64,000 bases of DNA from Gillisella taibaishanensis. GTDB taxonomy: Bacteria > Pseudomonadota > Alphaproteobacteria > Rhizobiales > Rhizobiaceae. Positions 17,734 to 27,180 of this stretch are shown in pieces (position 1 is the first letter of the stretch; each line of letters begins with the position of its first letter). The translations under genes and the position numbers were made by a program. The notes below the pieces were generated by a model. The model was not told the DNA's origin, searched no databases, and was given only the letters and a program-made list of their open reading frames with translations. The stretch spans positions 372,001 to 436,000 of the forward strand of contig NZ_MKIN01000021.1 in NCBI RefSeq assembly GCF_001938985.1, in the 5' to 3' direction.

Positions 17734-18757
17734 GTATAAGACGGCGGCTTCGCGCGGCAGCAAGATCTTCGCCGTCGCCCCGATGATCGACTGGACGGAT
17801 ACGTTCTGCCGACGGTTTCATCGGCTGCTGACCCGCCACGCCTTGCTCTATACCGAAATGATTGTCGCCGATGCCATTCTCCACGGCAAACGCGATCGAC
17901 TTCTGGCATTCGACGCCAGCGAGCATCCTCTGGCATTGCAACTCGGTGGCTCTGACCCGCATAAGCTTGCCGAAGCCGTGCGGATTGCCAGTGACTGGGG
18001 CTATGACGAGATCAACTTGAATGTCGGCTGTCCATCCGACCGAGTCCAGGCAGGCACCTTCGGCGCCTGCCTGATGCGCGAGCCGGAAACGGTGGAAGCT
18101 TGCATCCGGGCAATGAAATTGGTTTCCAACGTTCCCGTGACCGTCAAATGCCGGATCGGCGTTGACGATCAGGAGCCGGCCGATGTATTGCCCGATTTCA
18201 TCAAGCGGATGATCGGGGCTGGTGCAGACGCTCTGTGGATCCATGCCCGAAAGGCCTGGCTGCAGGGTCTGAGCCCCAAGGAAAACCGCGAGGTACCGCC
18301 GCTGGATTATCCGCTCGTCCACCGGATGAAGCAGGAAAACCCTGACCTGTTCGTCGGCATCAATGGCGGCATCACCGATCTAGACCAGGCCGAAGCACAT
18401 CTTCGGGCCATGGATGGCGTCATGGTCGGAAGGGCGGCCTATAACAACGCGACGATGCTGGCTGACGTGGATGCGCGGATCTATGGCGACACTGCCACAT
18501 CCCAGAGCATGGACGCAGTGCGTGACGCAATGATGGAGTACGCCGCCCGACACATTGCCGAGGGTGGCAGGCTTGTGCATCTGACGCGGCACATGGTCGG
18601 ACTGTTCCAGGGCTATGCCGGCGCGCGCAGGTTCCGGCAAATTTTATCAGCAGAGGCACCGAAGCCTGGGGCTGGGCCGGAGGTTATCGCCGCGGCCTTT
18701 GCAGCCGTTGACATCGAAGCCGGGCCGGTACGTCCCGTCACAAGCCTTGCTTCATAA
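17717..18757 (+). CDS. dusA: tRNA-dihydrouridine(20/20a) synthase DusA
   Basis: This 346-residue flavoenzyme has a TIM barrel with FMN-site text AVAPMIDWTD at the start. The active-site segment INLNVGCPSDRVQAGTFGACLM contains the catalytic Cys (about residue 103). WIHARKAWLQGLSPKENREVPPLDY is the DusA-specific signature (read as adjacent pieces), followed by NGGI and VMVGRAAYNN phosphate-binding loops. It reduces uridine 20/20a in tRNA D-loops using NADPH. The start lies inside the end of the unknown upstream gene. A perfect hairpin follows. Confidence 0.94.
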   Translation: MQQPLEYKTAASRGSKIFAVAPMIDWTDTFCRRFHRLLTRHALLYTEMIVADAILHGKRDRLLAFDASEHPLALQLGGSDPHKLAEAVRIASDWGYDEINLNVGCPSDRVQAGTFGACLMREPETVEACIRAMKLVSNVPVTVKCRIGVDDQEPADVLPDFIKRMIGAGADALWIHARKAWLQGLSPKENREVPPLDYPLVHRMKQENPDLFVGINGGITDLDQAEAHLRAMDGVMVGRAAYNNATMLADVDARIYGDTATSQSMDAVRDAMMEYAARHIAEGGRLVHLTRHMVGLFQGYAGARRFRQILSAEAPKPGAGPEVIAAAFAAVDIEAGPVRPVTSLAS

Positions 18758-18783
18758 AGCAGTCCTCCGAGATGCAAAACAGA

Positions 18784-18809
18784 AAGGCGTCGGCAAATGC
18801 CGACGCCTT
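18784..18809. terminator. Terminator between dusA and the chemoreceptor gene
   Basis: AAGGCGTCGGC at 18784-18794 pairs perfectly with GCCGACGCCTT at 18799-18809 over an AAAT loop. It lies between two convergent genes and can act in both directions. Confidence 0.75.
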
Positions 18810-18830
18810 GTTCTGCCGATTGCTCCGTTT

Positions 18831-20870
18831 TCAGAACTCTTCCCAATTGTCAGCAGCGGCCGGCGTGGCGCCAACGGCGCGGGCGAGCTTATTGACCAAG
18901 GCCCGGGCGGGTGATGCGGCCGGCGCGTGGCCTGGCACGACCTGTCGACCAGAGGCAGAAGCACTGATTAGACTGGGTGGGTTGCCGGCACCTGACCGCG
19001 CAGGTCTTGCCACAGAGTACCGTCCCGCCTGTGCTACTTGCTGGGCGCCCACCGACCGGCCGCCAGGCGCGCGGGCATGGCCGCCAAGCTGGAACCGATC
19101 GACCAGATGCCGCAACTTCTCGGCTTCGACCGCCAGCGAACTGCTGGCCGCTGTTGCTTCTTCAACCATGGCGGCGTTTTGCTGGGTTGTTTGGTCCATT
19201 TGGTTGACGGCCGTGTTGACTTCCGAAAGTCCAACGGACTGCTCGCGGGCGGAGGTGGCGATCGCATCAAGCTGGTTATTGATGGAAACGACGTGCTCTT
19301 CAATCACCTTCAGTGCCTCACCGGTCGCGGTCACCAGTTTGACGCCATTATCGACTTCGTCGGCTGAGGCGCGGATGAGATCCTTGATTTCCTTGGCGGC
19401 TTGAGCGGAACGCTGCGCCAGTTCGCGCACTTCCTGGGCGACCACTGCAAAGCCCTTGCCTGCTTCACCGGCGCGTGCCGCTTCGACGCCCGCATTCAGC
19501 GCCAGAAGATTGGTCTGGAAGGCGATCTCATCGATCACGCCGATGATGTTGGAGATCTGGCTGGAGGAGGCTTCGATGCGCTGCATGGCATTGACGGCGT
19601 TGGCGACGACTTCGCCAGACTGACGTGCCGAGGTATTGGCATCGAGCGCAACGGCGCGGGCTTCTTCTGTGCGCATCGACGAGTTCTTGACGTTGACGGT
19701 AATCTGGTCGAGAGCGGCGGCCGTTTCTTCCAAGGCTGCAGCCTGTTGTTCGGTGCGCTTCGATAGGTCGCTGGCGCTCGAAGAGAGTTCGCGCGAGCCG
19801 CCGTCGATGGCGCGAGTAGCGTCGGTTACGGCGGACAGGGTCTCTCGCAATTGGCCGACGGCAAGGTTGAAATTGTTGCGCAATCCCTCAAAATCGGCAG
19901 CGAAGGGCTGTGTCAGCTCAAAACCGAGGTTGCCCTGCGCCAAATGCTGCAGGCCTTCGGCGAGACCGGATGTTGCCTGTTCCATCGCAGCGGCCCGATT
20001 GGCATCGGCCTCGGCATTGCGCGCGCGCTCCGCTTCGGTCTGCGACCGTTCGCTTGCAGCCTTCGTTTCGATATCGCGCGCGTTGATGCCATTGTCCTTC
20101 AGCACCTGTACTGCCTTGGCCATGGTGCCAACTTCGTCGCCGCGGTCGGCACCATCGATCTGCGCGGAGAGGTCGCCGTTTGCAAGCACGCTCAATGTAG
20201 ACGCCAGCCGGCGAATAGGAGCAGCGACAGTCGAGCGTATGACGAAAACACCGCCGCCAGCGACCAGGGCCATGCCGAGCACAATGCCAACCAAAGTCGT
20301 TACAATAGTGGAACTCGTCATTGCAGTCAGCGCATCGCTTTCATCCTGGCTGACCTTGATAATCCGTGAGGTATTCTGAGCCATGGTATTCGTCAGAGCG
20401 AGGATTTCCGGCTGGCAAGCAGTAAAATACTGCTTCTGGAAAATCTGGTTGCTGGCAGCATCCGTGGTTTTCATTCCCGCTTCGACAACATTGTCGCAAG
20501 CACCGCCCAGAATGCGCAACGTTTCCGCCTTGGCATCGGCGAGGGCTTTATCCTGTGGAAGAATTCGGATGGCGGTGTCGAGATATTCGATGACACGCGC
20601 ACGTGCGGCATCAAACTCGGTCTTTGCGCGCGCCAAAGCCGCCGGGTCCGTGGCCATGATGATCTCGCCAATCGTCGCACGCACGGCTTGGAAGTTTCTG
20701 TTGGCCCTCGCCGACGCAATGGCGGCCGTGGCTTCATCATTCAGCAGGCCGCGGTAGCTTTCATCGATGCCCCGCATTTTAGTTGAGGAATAAACGGAAA
20801 CCGCCAAACAGAACGCCGCGCAAGCGGCCATGATAATCAAAAACTTGGTCAATATCGGCAAATTCTTCAA
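18831..20870 (-). CDS. Methyl-accepting chemotaxis protein
   Basis: A TTG start at 20870 is supported by TGAGGAG seven bases upstream and by the matching N-terminus of the second receptor (MKNLPI). The 679-residue product has an N-terminal helix (about 8-30) and a periplasmic four-helix ligand domain (about 31-185). A second helix (about 190-215) leads to HAMP segments and the cytoplasmic signalling hairpin, with the conserved tip [20 protein letters not shown]. It ends in NWEEF, a CheR/CheB-tethering pentapeptide. It is a membrane chemoreceptor; the ligand is unknown. It shares high similarity with the receptor at 46-48 kb. No other chemotaxis gene is adjacent. Confidence 0.93.
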   Translation of the reverse strand: MKNLPILTKFLIIMAACAAFCLAVSVYSSTKMRGIDESYRGLLNDEATAAIASARANRNFQAVRATIGEIIMATDPAALARAKTEFDAARARVIEYLDTAIRILPQDKALADAKAETLRILGGACDNVVEAGMKTTDAASNQIFQKQYFTACQPEILALTNTMAQNTSRIIKVSQDESDALTAMTSSTIVTTLVGIVLGMALVAGGGVFVIRSTVAAPIRRLASTLSVLANGDLSAQIDGADRGDEVGTMAKAVQVLKDNGINARDIETKAASERSQTEAERARNAEADANRAAAMEQATSGLAEGLQHLAQGNLGFELTQPFAADFEGLRNNFNLAVGQLRETLSAVTDATRAIDGGSRELSSSASDLSKRTEQQAAALEETAAALDQITVNVKNSSMRTEEARAVALDANTSARQSGEVVANAVNAMQRIEASSSQISNIIGVIDEIAFQTNLLALNAGVEAARAGEAGKGFAVVAQEVRELAQRSAQAAKEIKDLIRASADEVDNGVKLVTATGEALKVIEEHVVSINNQLDAIATSAREQSVGLSEVNTAVNQMDQTTQQNAAMVEEATAASSSLAVEAEKLRHLVDRFQLGGHARAPGGRSVGAQQVAQAGRYSVARPARSGAGNPPSLISASASGRQVVPGHAPAASPARALVNKLARAVGATPAAADNWEEF

Positions 20871-21177
20871 CTATCTGCTCCTCAAAACGCCATAGATTTA
20901 TAGATGCGCTTTTGCCAACGCATACCGCCTGAGTTGCATTAATAATAATTCAATCAAAAACAAAAAGTTAATATAAAACATGAATATTAGTAGCGCAACT
21001 AATATTAGATTATAGTTATATTTTTATTATTTTCGCGGTGACGGGCCATCGGATTTGACGGTGGCACGACGTTCATTCCTGAAATGAAAATAGGCACAAC
21101 CTCTGGAATCCCTGAACGAGAAAGGTCACAGGATGAAATCCTGCGGGCCCTTGTTGAGCCGCCTACGAAGCCCAAAA
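20871..21177. promoter_or_regulatory. AT-rich upstream region of the chemoreceptor gene
   Basis: This 307-bp gap is strikingly AT-rich between about 20930 and 21030, in otherwise GC-rich DNA. It contains the inverted repeat AATATTAGT-N6-ACTAATATT (20983-21006). It should hold the receptor promoter. I could not assign clear -35/-10 boxes, and a TGGCACG at 21063 lacks the second half of a sigma-54 site. Confidence 0.4.
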
Positions 21178-21209
21178 CGCAAAAACGGCGCTCCTTGCGG
21201 AACGCCGTT
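21178..21209 (-). terminator. Rho-independent terminator of the cold-shock gene
   Basis: An 11-bp stem (21184-21194 with 21199-21209) is closed by a GCAA tetraloop on the minus strand and followed by TTTTTGCGTTTT. It lies 34 bp past the csp stop. Confidence 0.85.
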
Positions 21210-21243
21210 CGAAATCGTCTGCCTTGAGGCAGAATCGCTACAA

Positions 21244-21456
21244 TTAAGCAGCGCGGATGTTGACAGCCTTCGGGCCCTTGCCCATGCGGTCAGCTTCGGT
21301 GTCGAAGGTTACTTCCTGACCGTCACGCAGGGTCTGAATGCCAGCAGCCTGGAGAGCGGAGATGTGAACGAAAACGTCCTTCGCGCCGCCTTCCGGAGTG
21401 ATGAAGCCGAAGCCCTTGTCCTGATTGAAGAATTTTACGGTGCCCTTGATGGCCAT
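21244..21456 (-). CDS. cspA: Cold-shock domain protein (CspA family)
   Basis: The ATG at 21456 gives 70 residues, the standard CspA size. The beginning is [19 protein letters not shown] and holds RNP1 (KGFGFI); RNP2 reads VFVHI. It is a single OB-fold that binds single-stranded RNA/DNA as an RNA chaperone. The open frame extends 21 codons upstream, but AGGAC eight bases before this ATG and the family start favour it. The mRNA leader is long, as in cold-regulated csp genes. A tetraloop terminator follows. Confidence 0.93.
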   Translation of the reverse strand: MAIKGTVKFFNQDKGFGFITPEGGAKDVFVHISALQAAGIQTLRDGQEVTFDTEADRMGKGPKAVNIRAA

Positions 21457-21784
21457 GGGAGAAGTCCTTTTCCCTTGAGTTTTTGTTTCGCCCCGCCCGG
21501 CGGCGGCCGGAAGAAGCATGCGTCGTCCCTTCGCGAAGAGACAGGTCGGTAAGTCGCGATAACGGGGAAAAGACGTCTACCAGCGGAGGTTAAGCCTCCA
21601 GACCCGCCTGGCCGTTCGCACGACCCGGGCGGAGATACAATCAGTCCAGTCTCCGGGATCATAAATACCCGAACGGGAATTCATTTATAGGAAAGGTGCT
21701 GAAGCTTCAAGTGAATATGCGGGTTTTCGCCGAAATTTGCCCGAAAATCGTCCATTCTATCAACACCATAATCAATACCTCCCG
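21457..21784 (-). promoter_or_regulatory. Long leader and promoter region of the cold-shock gene
   Basis: About 330 bp without a gene lie upstream of csp. On the minus strand TTGAAG and TATAAA (about 21690-21715) sit 15 bp apart, a possible but tight promoter. A transcript from there would have a leader of over 200 nt. It contains a GGAGG/CCTCC hairpin near 21588-21603 and other G/C-rich repeats. Long folded leaders are usual for thermoregulated csp mRNAs. Confidence 0.45.
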
Positions 21785-21809
21785 GAAAAATCCCCATAAA
21801 AATGGGGGT
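21785..21809 (-). terminator. Rho-independent terminator of malQ
   Basis: CCCCAT at 21792-21797 pairs with ATGGGG at 21802-21807 over AAAA. On the minus strand the hairpin is followed by ATTTTT. It lies 14 bp past the malQ stop. Confidence 0.8.
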
Positions 21810-21823
21810 TCCAAATCGTCCGA

Positions 21824-23692
21824 TCACGTGCCGTTTATTCCAGCTCTCGCGGCGTCCAAAGCTGACTTCGTTTTCGGACGCTCTTCGCACATTGCTTCAA
21901 TGATCCGGTTGAAGAGATCAAGGTTCAGAAGATCTTCGCAGGCAACGGAAAGCTTCGGTTTCCAGTTCGGATAGCCATCGCTAGTGCCCGGCACGTTTGT
22001 CGGCCTCTCCTCGTCTGTCAGATCGGCAAGTCGAACTGAGACAAGCATAGCCGACGAGCGCGCAACGTAGCGATGGGCTGCAACAACGACCTCGTGAATA
22101 TCGGGCATGATATTGGCGCGGTTTTTGTCAAAGATGCCAGCCTGCGTGAGAGCACGCAGTAGATCTGCCCGCTCCTTGATACGCCCGGCCCGCTCCTGCT
22201 TCGTCGCCTCTTTCGGCACCATACCATGGTCCGCCCGGCTCTCGATATCGTCTCCGCGCCACCAGCCCGCCATCGTGTGGTGGTCGTGGGTCGAGACGCA
22301 AGCCAGGGAGAGGCTGGGATATTTACCAGGAGCGATGAAGCCGCGCTTGTCGCGCTCGTAGGATAGAATCCGATAGGACAGAAGCTGCGCTTCAGCCATC
22401 TGCTGCCGCAGCCCAGCCGGAACGAGGCCCAAGTCTTCGCCAATCACCAGGCATCGGTATTGTGTGGAAGCCTCGGCGATTGCGGCCAGGATTTCATGGC
22501 TGGGATAATCGACATAAGCCCCCTCCTCCGGCGTTTCACCATCGGGCACGAGAAACAGCCGCTGGATGGCGGCAGCATGGTCGATACGCACGGCGCCCGC
22601 ATAGCGCATCGCCGCTTCAATCATCCTGCGATAGGGCGATCGGCGCGAAAAGGCGATCAATGCAGGCTGCAATGCCGCCAGTCGCCAGTCCTGGCCTTTG
22701 ACAGCCCAGGGATCCGGAGGACTGCCGATGCTTGCGCCCCGCACATAAATATCGGGCTCGCTCCACGTCGCAGACCCGTCGAGCGCTTCGCCGACAGCCA
22801 GATCAAGATAAAGACCGATCCGCAGCCCGCTCTGCCGTGCATGTGTTGACACGCTATCGAGCTGCTGGCGCGCAATCCACTGCAGCCAGCATTGAAACTC
22901 GATTTCGGCCGCATGTTCGGCACTGAATGCCCTGACCGTGGGATGATCGACATCGCGGTAATCGCTAGGCCAGGAGGTCCATCCGGCTCCCGACCCTTCG
23001 CCTACCATGAAGGATGAAATCGCTTCAAAGAGGGCATGGCGGCGAAGACTTTCGCCTTCCTCCAGGAGAAAGCTCTCGAAATCAATGCGGTCCTGGTTCT
23101 CTCGGGTGGCCTGTGACGTCGTCTCGTCCCAGATCCGGCGCAACACGGTAAGCTTCAGCCTGGCAACGGCAGGATAGTCCACGAGATCAGAGCTTCGGGC
23201 AGCGTCAATATCCGTGGCATCCGCCATATCCTGCCGGTAACCGGCAACCTCGTCCACGGCAATGTAAAGAGGGTTGAGATAGCGTCGGTTCGAAGGCTCA
23301 TAAGGGCTGCAGCGTTCCGGGTCCGCCAGAAAGGGCGCATGTAGCGGGTTCAGGCCAATGAAATCGGCTCCTTGGCTTGCTGCAAGGGAAACGACGGCCC
23401 TCAGATCGGAAAAATCGCCAATTCCCCAGTTGCGCGAAGAACGCAGTTCGTAGAGTTGCAAACTGAAGCCCCAGACTCGCCCGCCTTCATCCGCTTCATG
23501 GCCGTGCTGCGTTAAGAAGTCGGGCAGGAAGCTTTTAGCCGTTTCACCCGCTTCAATGTTGAGGGCTGCCAGAAGTTTACGTTTGGTCGCTTCGGAGACA
23601 GTGACCTCGGCTTGTTCGATGCCGGGTCGGACGAGGCTGATGCCGTGGCGCTTGGCAAGCCTGTTGAGCATTGACGTCATTATCGGATCCAT
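21824..23692 (-). CDS. malQ: 4-alpha-glucanotransferase (amylomaltase)
   Basis: This is a GH77 enzyme of about 622 residues. Visible pieces include WGFSLQLYELRSSRNWGIGDFSDL, given here as WGFSLQLYELRSSRNW and GIGDFSDL. Others are FIGLNPLHAPFLADPERCSPY, the nucleophile region VRIDHAAAIQRLFLVP, the acid/base LVIGEDLGLVP and the third acid STHDHHTMAGWW. It moves glucan chains between maltodextrins. The frame is open to 23734, but an exact EcfG promoter (23716-23740) covers those upstream codons. The start is therefore the ATG at 23692 or the one at 23677. It is divergent from glgE and fits the adjoining alpha-glucan genes. Confidence 0.92.
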   Translation of the reverse strand: MDPIMTSMLNRLAKRHGISLVRPGIEQAEVTVSEATKRKLLAALNIEAGETAKSFLPDFLTQHGHEADEGGRVWGFSLQLYELRSSRNWGIGDFSDLRAVVSLAASQGADFIGLNPLHAPFLADPERCSPYEPSNRRYLNPLYIAVDEVAGYRQDMADATDIDAARSSDLVDYPAVARLKLTVLRRIWDETTSQATRENQDRIDFESFLLEEGESLRRHALFEAISSFMVGEGSGAGWTSWPSDYRDVDHPTVRAFSAEHAAEIEFQCWLQWIARQQLDSVSTHARQSGLRIGLYLDLAVGEALDGSATWSEPDIYVRGASIGSPPDPWAVKGQDWRLAALQPALIAFSRRSPYRRMIEAAMRYAGAVRIDHAAAIQRLFLVPDGETPEEGAYVDYPSHEILAAIAEASTQYRCLVIGEDLGLVPAGLRQQMAEAQLLSYRILSYERDKRGFIAPGKYPSLSLACVSTHDHHTMAGWWRGDDIESRADHGMVPKEATKQERAGRIKERADLLRALTQAGIFDKNRANIMPDIHEVVVAAHRYVARSSAMLVSVRLADLTDEERPTNVPGTSDGYPNWKPKLSVACEDLLNLDLFNRIIEAMCEERPKTKSALDAARAGINGT

Positions 23693-23715
23693 TCGGGATT
23701 TCGGTAACCCATACA

Positions 23716-23740
23716 AACGGACTATCGCCACCAAGGTTCC
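23716..23740 (-). promoter_or_regulatory. EcfG-type general stress promoter of malQ
   Basis: On the minus strand GGAAC (23740-23736), a 16-bp spacer and CGTT (23719-23716) match the EcfG consensus exactly. The -10 element ends 24 bp before the ATG at 23692, which rules out the longer TTG/GTG starts at 23734/23731 for a transcript from this promoter. Confidence 0.65.
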
Positions 23741-23822
23741 CTCTTCCCCATTTCTTTGCCCGGCAAAGATTTTTACTGCCCCCTATCCGAGACATCTTCC
23801 GGCTGCATCCCAAAGTTCAAAT

Positions 23823-23847
23823 GGAACATGCCGCTCGGTGAGGTGTT
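23823..23847 (+). promoter_or_regulatory. Possible EcfG-type promoter of glgE (one mismatch)
   Basis: GGAAC at 23823-23827, a 16-bp spacer, and TGTT at 23844-23847 lie 31 bp before the ATG chosen for glgE. Only one base differs from GGAAC-N16-CGTT, and the position relative to the start matches the exact sites. Confidence 0.35.
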
Positions 23848-23878
23848 TCAGCTTCATCGCCAACGACGTGGATCGACG

Positions 23879-26800
23879 ATGACGCAGCCTTATTCCGCCC
23901 CAAAAGACGAAAACGGCTTGCAGACAGGGCTTTCCCAGCCTTTCCCGCATCCGAAAATCTATTACGTCCATCCCTTGCTGCTACGAGGCATGGACGACTG
24001 GCAGGAGACTTTCCGGCACGCACGAGCGCTGGGCTTCGATACAATCCTGTCAGCTCCACTATTTTCGCGCGTACCCGGCGCCAGCGTTTTCGTCACCCAA
24101 TCTTTTGATGAGCTGGATCCCGCGCTTGATCTGACGGGACCGGCCGATGATCGGCTGCGTGAATTTGTAGAGGCTGCGCGCGCTGAAGGCTTGCAGCTGA
24201 TGCTCGATATCGTGATCGACAAGGTGGCTGTGCAGGAAGGGTCGGGCGATGCTGATCGCCGGCCGCTCGACCCGCGACTGTCTCCCATCTTCGCTGGTAG
24301 TCGCCAAGTTAATTTTGACGATGGCGAGGAGAGAGATCGCCACCTCTCCGACTGGCGCTCGCGTATCGCACGGTTTTCCGCGGCCGGCATTGCCGGCTTC
24401 CGCTGCCTTGGCCTTGATGCCGCGCCAGCCTCATTTTGCGCTGAGCTGATCCGTAGCGCTGGTTCCGCTCGATTCTTCGCATGGACACCAGGTATGGGTT
24501 TCGAGGCACGCCGCGCGCTTGATAGCGCCGGGTTTGCCGGAAGCTTTTCTTCCTTTGCCTGGTGGGATCTGCAGGAGCCTTGGTTTCCTGAGGAATATGA
24601 GGTGCAGCGCCGATTGGGGCCGCAGATTGTTTTTCCCGAAGCACCGTTTGCGCGTCGCGTGGCGCACGGTACGGAGAGCCGTGAAATCGTCGAACGCAAG
24701 GCCTTGCGCGCGCTTCACCTTGCCTCAACCCTTGGGCCGTTGATGGTGCCGATGGGGTTCGAGTTCGGCACACCCCATTCGCTCGATCCGATGCACGGGG
24801 ATGGCCAGGGCCTGCGTGGCCTTCGCCAGCAGGGGAGTTTCGATCTTTCAGCTGCTGTCCGCGCGACCAATGCAGAGGCATCGCAAGCCTTCGCGGGCGG
24901 ACCGATGCGGCTGATTACCAAAGTTGGCTCAACCGGCAGTGCGCTGCTCCAGTCCGACCGGGAAGATCTGCGGGTGGCCGAACGCGTCCGCGTCGTGGCC
25001 TTCAACCGCGATTTGCGGCGGGCAGCAACAGCACCCCTTAACGCTGTTCGGGAGCTGGCCTCTGCCTTTCTGCCGCTATCGCCATTAGGCAGAGACGAAG
25101 GCGATTCTACCTCGAAATTTGGGGTTCCGGACACCGGTCGGCTAGGTCCGGGCGCGCTAGCAGTTCTGACTGGTAGTCGAGCCAAGCCGATTCTCCTCAA
25201 TCCGTCTATCTCGGCTGTCGACGCAGCCGCCTCTCCACGCTTGGCCATCGAGAGGATCGATCCGGCGGTGGATGAGGGACGGTTTCCAGTCAAGCGCATT
25301 GTTGGCGATACGGTTACCGTCGAGGCCGACATTTTCGGCGATGGGCATGATCCGCTGTCTGCTGCTTTGCGGTGGCGGACGCTGGACAGCGCAACGTGGC
25401 AGGACGTGCCGATGCAACTGATCGGCAATGATCGCTGGCGCGGGCAGTTCACGTTGTCCCGGCTTGGGCGGCATGAATTTGCCGTGGAAGCCTGGCGCAA
25501 TCCGTTTGCGATTTTCCATTACGAACTGTCCAAGAAGCACGAGGCCCGGCTGGATCTGCGGCTTGAGCTTCAGGAGGGCTTGAACCTCCTGCGCCAGGCG
25601 CGTGCGGCTCTCGGTGAGGCTTCATCCGGCGACGTCGCCGGCGAACTGGATCGCCTGATCAACAGAATTGAGCAATCGCCGGAGAACCAAAAAACGCAAC
25701 TGCTTCTCGATTCCCAAACTTTTGCGCTAATGGCCCGCGCCGACCAACGTCCCTTCAAACTGTCGTCGCAGCCAATCCCCGTCGACGCCGAGCGGCTGGA
25801 AGCTGGCTTTGCCAGCTGGTATGAGCTGTTTCCGCGCTCGCAAAGCGGCGATCCTCAGCGGCACGGCACCTTTGCCGATGTTGCGAAACGGCTGCCCGCC
25901 ATTCGAGCTATGGGCTTCGACGTAATCTATTTCCCGCCGATCCATCCAATTGGGCAGACCAACCGCAAGGGTCGCAACAATAGTCTGAAGGCGGGACTTG
26001 GCGACCCCGGCAGCCCTTATGCGATCGGCTCAGAACAGGGCGGCCATGACGCCATTCATCCAGAGCTTGGTACCTTTGATGACTTTCGCGCCCTCGTCTC
26101 TTCCGCAAAGGATCACGGGCTGGAAATTGCGCTCGACCTGGCAATTCAGGCTTCGCCCGATCATCCCTGGCTAAAGCAGCACCCCGGCTGGTTCGACTGG
26201 CGCCCGGACGGCACGATCCGTTACGCTGAAAACCCGCCGAAAAAATATGAAGACATCGTCAACGTCGACTTCTACGCTAAGGATGCCGTTCCGGATCTCT
26301 GGCAGACGCTGCGCGACATCGTCGAGATGTGGGTGAACGAAGGCGTCAAGCTGTTTCGGGTCGATAATCCGCACACCAAGCCGTTTCCCTTCTGGGAATG
26401 GCTGATCGGCGACATCAGAGCCCGTCATCCCGAAGTGGTGTTCCTGTCGGAGGCCTTTACCAAGCCGAAGGTGATGTATCGCCTGGCGAAGATCGGTTTC
26501 TCGCAATCCTATACCTATTTCACCTGGCGCAACCTGCGCTGGGAAATCGAGCAATATATGCGCGAGTTGACCACCGAAGCGCCCAAGGAATTCTTCCGGC
26601 CGCATTTCTTCGTCAATACCCACGATATCAACCCGGATTTCCTTCAGAACGCGCCGCGCTCGGCTTATCTGATCCGAGCGGCACTGGCGGCGACCCTGTC
26701 TGGTCTGTGGGGCATCTATAACGGTTTCGAGCTTTGCGAGGGTCGGCCGGATGCCAAGCGCAAGGAATATGCCGACAGCGAGAAATATGAGATCCGCGCC

Positions 26801-27169
26801 TGGGACTGGGACCGGCCGGGCAACATCATCGGCGAAATCGCCATGCTCAACCGCATCCGCCGCGATAATCCGGCGCTGCATTCGCATCTCGGACTGACAT
26901 TGCTCCCCTCCTCGAATGATCAGGTGATGTTCTTCGAAAAGGCGAGCCCCGGGCGAGAAAACGTCGTGCTGATCGCCATTAGCCTCGATCCGCACAACGA
27001 GCAGCACAGCACAGTCGAACTGCCGCTATGGCGCTGGCACCTGCCGGATGATGGCAGCCTTGCGCTGGAAGATCTGGTGACGTCGAGAAAATTCACGTGG
27101 ACAGGCAAATGGCAGAGCGTGGGCTTCAACCCGCATATCCTGCCGTTCAGCCTTTACCGCGTCAGGTGA
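23879..27169 (+). CDS. glgE: GlgE alpha-1,4-glucan:maltose-1-phosphate maltosyltransferase with extra N-terminal GH13-like domain
   Basis: Starting at the ATG 23879 the protein has 1096 residues, about 400 more than actinobacterial GlgE. Residues about 20-420 resemble a GH13 barrel, but the nucleophile strand reads GFRCLGLDAAP with the Asp displaced, so this part is probably inactive. The GlgE beta domain follows (about 450-580), then the GH13_3 catalytic barrel with Asp829 (LFRVDNPHTKP), Glu858 (FLSEAFTKP) and Asp916 (NTHDINPD). It extends alpha-glucan using maltose-1-phosphate, made by the next gene. An upstream extension of 41 codons is open but lacks a ribosome site. The treS gene follows 11 bp later. 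Confidence 0.9.
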   Translation: MTQPYSAPKDENGLQTGLSQPFPHPKIYYVHPLLLRGMDDWQETFRHARALGFDTILSAPLFSRVPGASVFVTQSFDELDPALDLTGPADDRLREFVEAARAEGLQLMLDIVIDKVAVQEGSGDADRRPLDPRLSPIFAGSRQVNFDDGEERDRHLSDWRSRIARFSAAGIAGFRCLGLDAAPASFCAELIRSAGSARFFAWTPGMGFEARRALDSAGFAGSFSSFAWWDLQEPWFPEEYEVQRRLGPQIVFPEAPFARRVAHGTESREIVERKALRALHLASTLGPLMVPMGFEFGTPHSLDPMHGDGQGLRGLRQQGSFDLSAAVRATNAEASQAFAGGPMRLITKVGSTGSALLQSDREDLRVAERVRVVAFNRDLRRAATAPLNAVRELASAFLPLSPLGRDEGDSTSKFGVPDTGRLGPGALAVLTGSRAKPILLNPSISAVDAAASPRLAIERIDPAVDEGRFPVKRIVGDTVTVEADIFGDGHDPLSAALRWRTLDSATWQDVPMQLIGNDRWRGQFTLSRLGRHEFAVEAWRNPFAIFHYELSKKHEARLDLRLELQEGLNLLRQARAALGEASSGDVAGELDRLINRIEQSPENQKTQLLLDSQTFALMARADQRPFKLSSQPIPVDAERLEAGFASWYELFPRSQSGDPQRHGTFADVAKRLPAIRAMGFDVIYFPPIHPIGQTNRKGRNNSLKAGLGDPGSPYAIGSEQGGHDAIHPELGTFDDFRALVSSAKDHGLEIALDLAIQASPDHPWLKQHPGWFDWRPDGTIRYAENPPKKYEDIVNVDFYAKDAVPDLWQTLRDIVEMWVNEGVKLFRVDNPHTKPFPFWEWLIGDIRARHPEVVFLSEAFTKPKVMYRLAKIGFSQSYTYFTWRNLRWEIEQYMRELTTEAPKEFFRPHFFVNTHDINPDFLQNAPRSAYLIRAALAATLSGLWGIYNGFELCEGRPDAKRKEYADSEKYEIRAWDWDRPGNIIGEIAMLNRIRRDNPALHSHLGLTLLPSSNDQVMFFEKASPGRENVVLIAISLDPHNEQHSTVELPLWRWHLPDDGSLALEDLVTSRKFTWTGKWQSVGFNPHILPFSLYRVR

Positions 27170-27180
27170 GGAAACAATCA

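Noticed and set aside
21063-21080. TGGCACG as half of a sigma-54 promoter
   Set aside because: The second element TTGC is missing at the required distance.
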